Assembly: GCF_000471905.2 (NCBI RefSeq)
Contig: NW_006499436.1
Location: 4,723,757 to 4,787,756 of the forward strand
Direction: 5' to 3'
DNA from: Amborella trichopoda
Lineage: Eukaryota > Streptophyta > Magnoliopsida > Amborellales > Amborellaceae
DNA: 64,000 bases
Under the pieces are notes generated by a model. The model worked only from the letters and a program-made list of their open reading frames with translations. It did no database searches and was not told the DNA's origin. Position 1 is the first letter of the stretch, and each line of letters starts with the position of its first letter. The position numbers were made by a program, and so were the translations under genes. Shown here in pieces: positions 35,281 through 47,900 of the stretch.

Positions 35281-35825
35281 AAATCTTTTGAATTATGCAC
35301 TGACGTTAAAATGTTATACGCATTTCAATTATTCGAATTATACTTAATTATACATTTTTTAAAGTGAAACTGTTGATGCATTTCTTTTAATAGGTCTCCT
35401 TTTTGAAAATATTGATATCTTTCAACCATGATTATTTTTAGGATTATGATGATCACTTACCGAGTAGCCAAACTCATCAAATTATGGTAAACATTTTTTC
35501 AACATAACTGCGGTTTCATTTTGAGTGCTCGTCAGGATCAACTCTGAAAGATATTGTAGTTGTGCTTAAACTTTCTTTTGTTACTTTGTAAGAATTCGCC
35601 ACTGTAAATTTGTCCTATCAAGAGATGTATATATGTTTTGACGGTCACATCTCAGGAATTTCAGTATTGTAAATTCTTGGGGCGTGACACTTAGTCTCTA
35701 GCTTGTACATGGCTGTACCCAGAATCAATTTCCACCTAATTCAACGTCAGCTTTTGATTTAAACCATTTCTCGATTTTAAATGCGCTTCCAATAATTTTG
35801 TTATTTTGTGAATGGAAAATTGTTT

Positions 35826-36120
35826 CATCTGGGCTGAACTGCATTTCTACATATGCGGTCCAGAAAGTGTAAAGCATCTATCTTAAAAATGGGTGGATGC
35901 AAGTAGGTGTTCCATCTAAAACAATGGAAACTAACGGTCCAAATGTTTTCTTACTAGAATTATTATTTTTAATTTTTAAAATTTATTTATTTTTTCATAT
36001 TCATGATCTCCATGTTAGAGATTAAATGTCCTTAAAAATTAAGCTTTAAAATCCATCTCAAAAGTAGATTTATTAAGAGGCCCGCATTTCTACATATGTA
36101 GGCTTGGCTGCATAGAAACC
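35826..36120 (+). repeat. MITE family B, copy 2
   Basis: Begins GGGCTGAACTGCATTTCTAC and has CATATGCGGTCC, GTGTAAAGCATC, ATTATTATTTTTAATTTTT and TTCATATTCATGATC. It closes with CCCGCATTTCTACATATGTAG. The fullest of the three copies. Confidence 0.65.
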
Positions 36121-36239
36121 AAGTCCTTTATGAATATAGGACAAATAATTTTGTTATTTCAAGGGTAAGGTTTGTATTAGGTTTCAACTTTATACTATTA
36201 AAGCATATCAAAACTATGCTGAAAATGCAGGTTTGGTAC

Positions 36240-36545
36240 CACAAAGTCTTACAATGATATGAAAATCTATTGTTGCTCCCAATTATAAATTTTACATTTT
36301 TAGAAATGGTGACAATCAATCAAATCTATAAACACTTGAAAATCCTAAAAATAGACAATTCAGATAATATGTTAAAAGAAAAACACTATTTTAGTATTAG
36401 AAATCCCCTTTTTCAAGTTTATGAATCTCGAGGTCAAGGTCGAGATGATCGATTTAAGAGTTTTCCAACATAAGAACAACTTTCTCTAGTTGGTTTTTTA
36501 GGGCCACTTTACTCGTACACCATAACGTTTACACATTATATAAAC
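36240..36545 (+). repeat. MITE family A, copy 4 (partial)
   Basis: Contains ATCTATAAACACTTGAAAATC, then AGATGATCGATTTAAGAG and TTTTCCAACATAAGAACAAC, as in the other copies. It directly follows a family B copy. The left end is diverged. Confidence 0.55.
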
Positions 36546-38000
36546 TTTTTCCTTATTTCAAAGCTCAATGGGAGGCTCCCATGGGGAAAAAGGAAAGAGA
36601 ATGAGAGGCACTAATATATAAAATAGGGCACTAGAAAAAAATAGGGCGGCATGGGCATCGGCTGCCTTCAATAATAAAATTCCAAAAATATAAAAATAAA
36701 AAACACAAATATTTTAAAAGAGGAGGGTGGGCCACTCTATCACCGCTCTTTTTAATAAAAAAAATCTAAATTTTTAAATGAAGAAAATTATTAGAAACTA
36801 AGAACAAGAAAATCCTCCAGTGTGAGTTCCTTGCCCGAGGGAGCCAAATATATTTTTTGCTCTAGTAGGGGCATAATATAAGCGCTCACTAATAATTGGA
36901 AAAGATTTTATACCCAAAGACAAATGGAAAATATTACACACATTTGGGAGTACAACTAAAATTACCCATGGGCATCAACCTACACAGGGAGTTTTAATAC
37001 TATTCATCCTAGGATCAACTTTCAAAAGAAGGAAAGAAAAAATAATAAAATTGAAATCTCACCTCAAAAATGGATCATTCTGTGTTCTATCCATTGGTAA
37101 ATCCACTGTTGCATTGAGAAGACGGTGAGATCGAAAGTTTCCAAGAACTCAATAAACTTTTTTTTTTCTTTTTCTCTTTTTCCTTTGTGAAATTTTTCAG
37201 CTGACAGATCAATGTGATGTCCTGCAAAATTGCAAACTAGGTATTCTCCACTCCTACTGGGATACGCCATACACGCCGATTAGCAAAAATGAGGTGAAAA
37301 TTTTAAAACCATGAATTTCCATAAGCTAACGTACCGACATATGGCATTATAGTATTAATGAGGTGAACAATCTGAAACCCTGCATTTCTCTAAGCTAACT
37401 CACCAACACATGCCATTCTTTGCAGTGAGATGATTTCTGAGCGGCAGCACAATCTGAAAAGACATAATCTTTTCCCACTTGTGCATGAAGGCATTTCTTG
37501 TGTACTTGAAGCATTATGCAGGAAAAGGAATTCAATGAATGATGAATTGATGATATAACAGCTCAAATATCTTAGAACAGCACCCATTGCCTCAGGCATC
37601 GTTACACTACTACTATGGGCCCTCATTGAGCCCCTGGTACGTTAAAAAAAAGAAGAAAAGAGACCACCACCAGAAACAAGAGAGAACCACCCCAAAATTT
37701 GATATAAGACGCGAACGAACAGGACTACAGCTACTTTCATATGGATCAGGAAGCAACTCGTAAATAATACAACACCATTCAACACTCAAAACTCCTATAT
37801 CCAAGACTAGAATGCGAGAAACTTGGGACCCTCATCTGGCCTCAATCCCCGACCTTACCACCACACCACCAACACCACTACTGACACATGCAAAAAAGTA
37901 ATCGAAAGTTTTCCCGGCACCAAAGAGCTGAAGCTAAAAACAAACATCCACAGCTTGGCTCCCAAGGGCGCAAAGAAAGACTCTCCCTCTCTCTCTCTCA
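36546..38000. other. 3' flank of CARB
   Basis: Downstream of the CARB stop codon on the minus strand; the part nearest 38000 should be its 3' UTR. Open frames at 37064-37270 and 37390-37626 (minus) carry no recognised domain. No other gene was identified. Confidence 0.4.
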
Positions 38001-38807
38001 TCAAACAGCCCCAGCCGGCCGCAACTCCTGTCTCACATCTGCCGACTGCTCAAAGTACTCCTGGAGGGCAATTGTTTCCACCGGGATCCTCTTCATGCTC
38101 CGTATAGCCTCCACTGTTGCCAGTGCCCCCGCCACTGTTGTGATAATTGGTACTTTGTAAGCAAGTGCCATCCTCCTCAATTGCCTCCCATCAATCTGGT
38201 CCAAGTCATCCCCCGAGCTAGTAATGACCATCACATGGATTTGCCCATTTGCAATCATATCCCCCGCATGAGGCCTCCCTTCATGCAATTTGAGCACACG
38301 ATCAACTGGAACCCCCTCCAACTCAAGCATCCCTGCAGTGCCTGAAGTGGCCACAATACGAAACCCTAATCCCACAAAACCACGAGCTATGGCCCCCAAA
38401 TGGGGTTTTGTTAGGTCGTTAAAGCTCAAGAAAACGACCCCTGAGAGGGGGAGCCTTTGGCCAGCAGCTATTTGCGCCTTTGCGAAGGCCATTGGGAAGT
38501 CAAAGTCGATCCCCATGACCTCACCAGTGCTTCGCATCTCAGGGCCAAGGAGGACATCGCAGCCTTGGAACTTTTCAAAGGGGAGAACGGCCTCCTTTAC
38601 AGAGACATGACGGGGTAAGACCTCGTGGGTGAAGTCGAGGTTTTTGAGGGATAGACCTGACATGAGAAGGGAGGCGTACTTGGCGAGGGGGTGCCCAATG
38701 GCTTTGGAGACGAAGGGGACAGTGCGTGAGGCTCGGGGGTTTGCCTCCAAGAGGAACACGTCCCCGGAGGCTGTTATAGCATACTGACAGTTCATCAGGC
38801 CGCAAAC
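38001..38807 (-). CDS. CARB: CARB exon 4 (residues 915-1182, stop)
   Basis: The acceptor CTCATGCAG precedes GTTTGCGGC. The exon finishes ATP-grasp 2 ([18 protein letters not shown]). It then encodes the allosteric MGS-like domain ([49 protein letters not shown]), where UMP and ornithine act in bacterial CarB. TGA at 38003-38001. Confidence 0.97.
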   Translation of the reverse strand, partial: VCGLMNCQYAITASGDVFLLEANPRASRTVPFVSKAIGHPLAKYASLLMSGLSLKNLDFTHEVLPRHVSVKEAVLPFEKFQGCDVLLGPEMRSTGEVMGIDFDFPMAFAKAQIAAGQRLPLSGVVFLSFNDLTKPHLGAIARGFVGLGFRIVATSGTAGMLELEGVPVDRVLKLHEGRPHAGDMIANGQIHVMVITSSGDDLDQIDGRQLRRMALAYKVPIITTVAGALATVEAIRSMKRIPVETIALQEYFEQSADVRQELRPAGAV

Positions 38808-38914
38808 CTGCATGAGCAAAAACATTACAAAGAATACGATACCCTTTAAGTAATGAATGAACATTTTTTTTAAGTTGAAATACACATACACATGCACAAC
38901 ACCCTCACAGACAC

Positions 38915-38955
<41 letters not shown>

Positions 38956-41900
38956 ACATATAGGGTTTATCTACAATATACCACACTAATGGTGAACTTA
39001 GAACTGTTTACTTAGAAAGTTTTGACAACTAATTTTCCTATAAATATAAAAATTATAATAACAATAACTTCTTTGAAATTTAAAAAAAAAGACAAATATG
39101 TAATTTTTTTAAAAAAATTACACTCAAATTCATTATTCAAAAAATCAAACGAATTTTTTTAAAATTTGAAATTGAGTTTTGGATGGATTTTGAGAGGAGA
39201 AAATTCCCTTCCTAAAATACATGTACCATGTATAATCAAAAGTCATTTTTTAGTATATAAGGGAATTTTGTAGTCAAAAGTTTTGGAATAGTATTATCAA
39301 ACAAAAAAAATTGTTTTGGAATACTAATCTAGGTTCACCCTGAGCCGACCCCAAATAGCTGAGATAAGGCTCGGATGATGATGATCATGAATCTAAGTTC
39401 ACCATGAGTGTTATAAATTCAAAAGTCTTATTTTTCCTTATGTTTGGTGCTTAATTCATCAAGAAAAAGAAGTATACATTAAGTTGTAATTCAGTAGTAC
39501 GTAAGAATATGCATAAGAAGATGCACAGAAAGCAAAAAAGAGCCATATAGAGAATTAGAAAGAAAAACCAAGAAAGTAGGAGGTTAGATTAGCCTACAAC
39601 CAAATAATCTCTTAGACCAAGAACGTAAGATATTCAAGCCCACTCCTTAGCTAATCAATCAGTAACATCATCAGCATATACAAGGATTTAGCCTTAAGAT
39701 TTCTTTTTTCCTTTTTTATGAAAGTTTGTTTTCATAATTGAACACATTAATTCATAGATATGTTTTCTAAAGTGTATGTTGCATGTCTTATTCTTCTTCA
39801 CCACACCAATCCTATGAGATACAGCTTCTTTAATCATTCTTCCACACCACCATATTGAACATTCTCAATCACTATGTATAGCTTATGTCCCATAGCTCCT
39901 TGGATATCAGTCCGCACTACCTACAATACTGACTAGATTGGAGCAGTCTTTAGCCACATGCATACACCATATCACTTTGAAAGACCAGCAGTCATTAGCC
40001 ACAATGAGTAAAACACAGACAGACAGAGAAAGAGAGAGTGGTTTGAATGCGAATAGCAAGCTATTATTAGAGCTGTCAAGTTGATCTTTGCTCATTTCAA
40101 CTGAAAGTATTTTTTTTTAATGAAGTAACTGAAAGTGTTGATGTACAAAAAAGAAAATGACCAAACTAAATAAATGTTTTTTGTAACTTCCGCAGAAAAC
40201 ACCTAGAGTTCAACATTCTATCAAAAGCGGTATTTCAAATATTGCAATCAGGACCGGGAATCGTCCAATCGAGATCGGGAATCACTCAAGAACATTCCAA
40301 TTCTTGGCTGAATAAGTGATTTATCAAGTATATGTTATATAGTATTGATAACAATTACTAAACTGCTCAAAGAGCGCTCTGACTAGCACCTCCCAACCTT
40401 TTGCAACAAGTTTGGGGCCCAATAAGCTATATGTTTAGATTTTTGTTTTATTTTTTTAAGTATTTCTCAGATCACCGATCAAGATCAGATCGTCTATCCA
40501 GACTGATAGAGATCGGCGATATGGCGATCTGATACAGGATTGGTCGAAGGACGATCCACCCCACTGATCTGTGTTTTTTTAAACACAGATCAAAAGAATC
40601 AATCAGAAAAGGCAAAAATGCATTTTTCTTCTTGGATTTTTTATTTTGATTTTTTGCTTTTGATAGTGATAAGTAACACATTGATTAACTAAAGTTATTT
40701 CAAATGCAGAATTTCATATGACATTAAGCAACTATGTTTAAAAAATCGGCCACCCAACCACTTGGGTAGGCTGTCCAGTATTGTGTTAAGCAATTTTAGT
40801 GAGTATTGTGTTATGTTATGCTTTTTATCATTTTCTTGTTTTTATTTTTGAAGTTTGGATTTACATTTATGATAAAACTTTATGTTAGTTTTTTTTTAAA
40901 GGGTTTTCTATTTTGTGATTATAACATATTTTTGGCTATATTTGGCTTTGTTTCTAATTTATAATGCAAATTTGAAATTTGAAATTTGAAATTTGAAAAC
41001 CAACCCACAAAACCCCCCTCCCCCTTTCCTCTCTTTTCTTCTTTCTCCTCTGCCCACCAGGCCATTGGAAACCCTAACTGCCCGGGCTGCCGCCCCTGTC
41101 TTCTTGAACATTGTAAAGCAAAACTTCAGTTCAACTCAGCTGCCAGGTAAGGTAAAATGGCCAACATGTAGATTCTCCATCTACCCATTCAAAGCGTCAA
41201 AAAATATGATAAACTTCTAAAGCGGAAACAAACTCTAAATCTAAATCCAGCAGTGTAAGTCATATAGACTTCACGAAACATTTCCAGCATAAAAGATACA
41301 GTCATACCTGGAGACGTCTAGCTAACTTCTTAGTCCAAGTCCTGATGGTTTCCAGGCACTTAGGTTGCACTGTCTTTGTAGGGAGTGAGCATGCTGAGTC
41401 ACCGGAGTGCACCCCTGCCTGCTCAATGTGCTCCATTATACCCCCAATCACCACATTACCATCCAAATCCGACAAAGAATCAACATCAATCTCACAAGCA
41501 TCTGATAAGTACCTATCAACCAACACAGGCCTCTCAGGGTCCACCTCCACTGCATTTTCGAGGTACCGAGCAAGCTTCTCATCACTATACACTATTTCCA
41601 TGGCCCGCCCGCCAAGAACATAAGAGGGCCTGACCACAACTGGGTACCCAACTTTTCTTGCAATCTCTAAAGCATCAGCTTCACTCTTTGCTATCCCCCC
41701 TTTCGGTTGCTCGATTCCAAGCTCATTAAGGATGGCATTGAATCGTTCTCGGTCTTCAGCTGCGTCTATGGAGTCAGGGGATGTGCCCCAAATGCGAATT
41801 GGGCCTAGATTACTTGCGGCCATGGGTTTGTGATGGTCCAAGAAGTGTTGTATCGGGAGGGCAAGCTTAAGTGGGGTCTGGCCCCCAAACTGAACGATGA

Positions 41901-44900
41901 TCCCATCAGGACGCTCGAGGTCGATGACATTGAGGACGTCCTCAACTGTGAGGGGCTCGAAGTAGAGGCGGTCACTGGTGTCATAGTCAGTTGAGACCGT
42001 CTCTGGGTTTGAGTTCATCATTATGGTTTCATAACCAGCTGCCTGCACCATGCACATGACAACACATGAGTTATCACCTTAGTACAACGCTTGGAATTTC
42101 AACAAAAATATCTTAAGGGAAAAGAGGGAGAGGCAAAGAAACTATTAAATAGATTTCAGCCAATATTATTGAGCGGGTATTAGGAGCTAACATGTCCAGA
42201 TCTTATTCCTGAATTTTTCTTCTTTATTGGTAAAAGTTCCTTCCATGGGCACCTAGGCGGCACCTCAAGGCAGATGGGAGCTTAGGCGCCTTGCCTAAAG
42301 CATAGCTCAACCTTCAAAAGGAGAGAGGTGAACCCACCTAGGTGGGCCAACCCTAGGTGAAAGCCTAGGTGTGCCCCCCTTGGGCTGCCAGTGGCCTGAG
42401 GGCAAAAAATGCCCTTGGGCCATGGGCATTTTCATAGCCAGGCCCGCTATGTGGAAAAAGACATTGGCGGGTTATTCCAAACTCCCTTTTGCTCATTAGA
42501 CTAGTTTTCTTTCTTCTCTTTTCTTTTTTCCTTTCCAAAGTTTCATTTTCTTAAAAAAAATTTAAGATTAAGAAAAGGAAAAAATCTTTGAGAAATCAAT
42601 CAACTGCAAATTTTTTGTATTTGATGCTTTGTAGCCAGCCCTACCTTGGCTGCCCACCGGAAATTGCGATTAAGTAAGATTTGGTAAAAAATGGAAGCAA
42701 TGCCCTCATTTTTTTGATTTAAATATGGCATATTGGAGAATATTTGCCACTAAATAGTTCATAAATCAGCCTATGTTTCAAATTCCGGTAGCCGTCACAG
42801 CCTCAAGGGATGGTATGCATCCACACCAACCATTCATATTGATGTTAGGCGAGTAGATTCTGCCTTATGCAGTGAACATCAAACAACTTGAAAAAAAGCA
42901 TAAAAGGACAATAATGGAACCCGATATAAAGAAACACTAACCTGAAGAGCAAAAGATGCATGACAACAGCAATAATCAAACTCAATACCCTGTCCAATAC
43001 GGTTTGGTCCACCACCCAATATCAACACCTTCTTCTTCTTAGTGGGGGCAGACTCACAATCATAATCATATGATGAATACATATAAGGTGTATCAGCTTC
43101 AAACTCTGCAGCACAAGTATCAACTCTCTTATACACTGGAGTCACACCCAAAGACAATCTCCTAACACGTACATCTCTCTCGGTGGATGATGTTGCATTG
43201 GCAATCTGTCTATCACTGAAACCCCTCTTCTTTACTTCATAAAAATCTTCTTTGGTGAGTTGAGACAAGTTTGTGGCTGAAAGGAACATTTCAACATCCA
43301 AGAGCTCTCTAAGCTGCGAAAGAAACCATGGGTCAATAAGGGTGAGCTCATGAATCTGTTCAACCCGCATTCCCTTCTTCATCGCTGCATATATTGCATG
43401 AATTCGATCTGCATTAGGAACGCGAAGGCTATACTTGAGTTGTTCCCAATCCCAGTCCAATTCCTTAGCAGGCTCACAACCCCACCCTGGATGTCCTGTC
43501 TCTAGTGATCTAACCGCCTTCTGAAATGATTCTTGAAATGTACGACCTAAAGCCATTGACTCACCGACTGACTTCATCTGGGTTGTCAGTATCGGTTGAG
43601 AACCTGGGAACTTCTCAAATGCAAACCGAGGTATCTGCAAAAATACAGTGGGCAATCTCAAATCTGAGCATTCTTGGCAAAACAGATAACTGCAGATTTG
43701 TAATACTAACCTAAAATCATTGTTAGAGTGCCAAACTTCAGTAAGTTCATTCCTTGGAAATGGGTAATTTCATTAATTACAGTAAATTTGAGCATTATGG
43801 TCAATGTGGAGAAATCAGGTAAACCACAATCACTGCTAAAATATCAAACAATGCTTTCATAATGGTCACAAGTATGGTGGGTGTCACGGGGTCACTTTTT
43901 GCGCATTCCACCCGTGCGGTGTCTAGCCCTGATCCGCACTCAGTCCAAGGCTAGACCAGCCTCCACACACGATCACACAATCTAGAGGTGGGTGTTAGAG
44001 GAAAACAAACCACACAGCACATACACAAAGATAGCAAAGGGGCCTCAGCCCAATTTTACTAAACAGTCTAAATGTGTACAAGCCACTGTTCTCCTTTCAC
44101 CAAGGCCGGGCAAGGGGTTTTATAGCCCCACCACACATTTTGAAACCACAACAGGTGGAGCCCATGCACCACGCCATGGGCAGCTGGCTGCCCACCAGTC
44201 GTCCACCTCACAATCGGTTGGGGCCGAGGCCTCGGCCTCGGCCACGTCTGGCGTGAGACTCTCACGCCCCATCCTGCGCGCTAGCTCGGCACAACCGCCC
44301 GAATGTGCAAGCCCTACATCTCACGTCCATCCGCGCGCCTCATGTGCCAGATCATCACGCCTCGCCCGCGTGCTCGTCCCGAGTCTCACGCTCCGTCTGC
44401 GTGCTGCAACGTCCAGCAAGTCACGCCCCGTCCGCATGCTCATCCCGCGTCTCACGCCTCGTCTGCGAGCTACAAACGTCCTGCAACTCACGCCATGTCC
44501 GCGTGCTCCACCATCAAGTCGGCCTAGCCATCTGAGCGCTCGTTGGGTCATCACGACCTGCCTGAGTCGTCACACCCGGCTCGCACATACCTGACCCACT
44601 TGACCAAGTCTCACCAAGTCGAGCCCTCTAGTTATCCCGGTCTTGAGGCCTCTGCCACGTCGGGGCAAGACCGAGTCTTGCGCCCTGGTCTTCAGCCTCC
44701 AAACATGGCATCCTGCCACATCGCCCACTAAGGTTGGTTTGAATTCGAATGGGATGCCTTCCCACTCATACACCCACTCAACCCTCAATCCACCTTCTAC
44801 AAGGGCACCGCACCTTCCCAGCCACAGGTGCACGGCTCGTCCTTGTGCAAGGTCCACCTGACCAAGCCACCACGTTGAGCCCTCTGCTTGTTTGCACCAT

Positions 44901-47900
44901 CTCGAACACACGTACCTGCCCAGCCGCAGGTACATGGCTCACCTAGGCCCATGGTCCACTTGACCATGTTCACCAGGTCTAGTCCCCTAGTTGAGCCCAC
45001 TCCAAGCCGCCACAGGTGTCTGCCCACCTAGACAGAGCCTTGTCCATTGCTAGCCACCCATGACACAAGGTTCTCCCACTCCCCTCAATTATAGGAGTAG
45101 TATCAAAATCCCTAGTCCTGAGGCATGTCTGCTCCTAGAGCCCAACTAGCACAACTTAGTCTTCGGCAGCACAAGCCTTAGACCAAGGTCGTGCAGCCCC
45201 ACAAAGCTGCCCCACGTGCATACCCAGCCCCTCCAGGCTGATCCATACACCTCCTCAGCCCCCTAGGCTGAGTTGAACTACCCAAGCCGACTTGCACCAT
45301 GCATCTGTCGCAGCTTTAGCAGTCGTACTTGCACCATGCATCTGTCGCACCTTCAACAGTCTTACTTGCATCAGACGCCTGCACCAAGCTGTCTTCACCC
45401 ACACGCACAGGTTGCCTAGGCTTGGCATGCCTCTTGCACTTACCACTCCTCCTCGCATCCTTGAGCACAAGGCTGCCTGCCTGCCTAGCTGCAGGCCTTG
45501 CTTTTACCTCACAGCCAGGCTGCATGCACCCTGTGCACCCAACTTGGTGCTTAAGGAAAAGGGGCCTGACAAGGCACCCCCACCTAAACTCCGATGTCCT
45601 CGTCGGAAGTTTCACCCTTCGCTAGGTCCCCATAAAACCCAACTCAGAGCAAGGTCCATACTCAACAGACTAAGCCTCCGCTTAGCCCACTTGGATAGGT
45701 CCACTTGCCCCCAAGCCATTCTCATTCACTTGGCCAATACCGTTTGCTGCCACCAAGCTGAACTCGTCTTGAAGACACCTGCCTCTCCCTAGGTCCCCAT
45801 AAAACCACAGTTCAAGGCAAAACATCAAGACACTCCACCAAGCCATTGCTCTGCCGACTTGACCAGGTCCATTGCTACCACCAAGTCTCCAGCTCATCTA
45901 CTTAGCTAGTTCCGTTGTTGCCACCAAGTAGTTAGCCCTCTTGGCCAGGTCCATTGCTGCCGCCAAGATCATGTTTATGCACCAGGTTAGGTCCTTCACT
46001 GCCACCGAGTGCAAGGGTCCATGGCCAGTTCCGAGGCTGCCACCACGATCCGTGTCGCCTCCTGCGACATCAAGAGGACAGCTTCCCTCCAGCCTACTCG
46101 CAAGTCGACCAACGCCTGCGATACTCATGCCGGTTGCCGAACTTCCTCTTTATGGCACCACTAGGGCAAGGTTGATCACACCTTCCACTAGCCGATGATG
46201 TCTTACCCTCCGATGAGTCAAAGGGTATCTCCCACCGAATAGATGAGTCAGATGATGTTTCCATCTAACCCACCCTCACCACCGATGGGGCTCGCTTGAT
46301 GGCTCCACTTGAGTCATCACTGGACTCCTCTGAGTCCAACTCCTCTACGCGGACGCATAACTTGGTCTCCTCCCAATCTTGTTCCTTGGTCGAACTAAGC
46401 TGCATGGCATTCATTAAGTTCAATGAACCCAGCTGCACTTGGGTACCCTCGTCCTCCTGTACAAGGTTCACCGCGTTGAGGGTCTGCTTTTGCAGGCAGT
46501 CCCTCACTCGATGGTTGCCTCCGCATCTAAAGTAGCCTCAGAAGGCTTTCCAGGGTGCCTCCTTCTCTTGAGCTACCCCCTTCTGGGTTCTGGTCCACCT
46601 ATCGCGGGCCATCTTCTCGCCATTCGCCCTCGATGGCCCTCCTTCGCGGTTTGACTCCACTACCCGGTGAAGGTTCAAGTCAGTTAGGCCCTCAGCTGCC
46701 GCCATGGCTGTGGGCAAGTCCCACACGCCTTGCCTCCTTAACTCAGCCTGGGCCCAGCTCTGCAGCCCAAACACAAAGTTAAATAGCCGGTCTTCCTCAG
46801 ACATCGACTGTATGTCGAGCATAAGTGACGCGAACTCGTTCACGTAGTCGCATACTGAGCCCGACTGCCAAAGCTTTCGCAAAGCCTCGCGCGCCACCCA
46901 GGCAGCATTGCCTGGCAATAATTACTCCTTCAGTTCCTTCTTCAAGTCTTCCCAAGAGCTCACCTTGGGCCTTGAATCATCAACCACCCGCATCCTCCAC
47001 CAGAGTTTGGCATCTCCAGCGAGGAACATTGTGCAGACCGCCGCGCGATCCTTCTCATGGGTATGGGCAGCTTCGAAATACTGCTCCATGTCCCATAAGA
47101 AGTTCTCGACCACCTTCAAGTTGTGCTGGCCATCAAACACATGAGGCTCTGGCACTCTCACAATACGAGAGTCCAGCCCTCCGCTGATGCTCCCCAAGGC
47201 CCTCTTGATCAGCAACAAATCATCTTTCATGGACTCGAGCCATGAGGTGAAAAACTTTGTGAAGGCCTTGACATCGTCTATGAGCTCTCCCATACGAGCA
47301 TCACAAACTCCGCAGCGTTCCTCCACCGCACCGAATCGGACCTCCAAGACAGCAAGGTTTACACCCAACCCTCCATCTTGGCCTCCTTGGGTAAGTTCCT
47401 CCAATCTCATCTCTAGATTTCCCACATGCTCACACAGGTCGGCCATCCCACCAACCATGCATAAAGCCTGCTATGATACCAGTTGTCACGGGGTCACTTT
47501 TTTCGCATTCCACCCATGCAGCATCAAGCCCTGATCCATATTAAATCCAAGGCTAGACCAGCCTCCACACACAATCACACAATCTAGAGCTGGGGGTTAG
47601 AGGAAAAGAAACCACAAGCCCAATTTTACGAAACAGTCTAAATGTGTACAAGCCACGATTCTCCTTTCACTAAGGCCAGGCAAGGGGTTTTATAGCCCCC
47701 CCATACATTTTGAAACCACAACACGTGAAGCTCACGCACCACGCCCTGGGCAGCTGGCTGTCCACCAGCAGTCCACCTCACAATCGATTAGGGCCGAGGC
47801 CTCAGCCTCGGCCACGTCTAGCGTGAGACCTAGTCTCAGGCCCCATCCCGCGTGCCTCGCGCGCCAGCTCTGCACAACCGCCCATTGTGCCAACCTCGCA

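Larger units (their letters stand above)
34150..35689 (+). mobile_element. Probable solo LTR or LTR fragment
   Basis: The right end, TTGGGGCGTGACA at 35677-35689, is a common 3' LTR end of plant Ty3-gypsy elements. A minisatellite and two hairpins lie inside. The left border and target duplication were not found and there is no internal coding region, so this is a provisional call. Confidence 0.4.

Noticed and set aside
37823..38160. Plus-strand frames near the CARB stop codon
   Set aside because: They are antisense to CARB exon 4 and its 3' flank, with no domain.
38808..38957. Extension of the CARB exon 4 frame into VCVCVC
   Set aside because: It is the CA microsatellite in intron 3. The acceptor CTCATGCAG and continuity with exon 3 place the exon start at 38807.
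41345..41633. Plus-strand frames within CARB exon 3
   Set aside because: They are shadows of the highly conserved minus-strand CARB frame.
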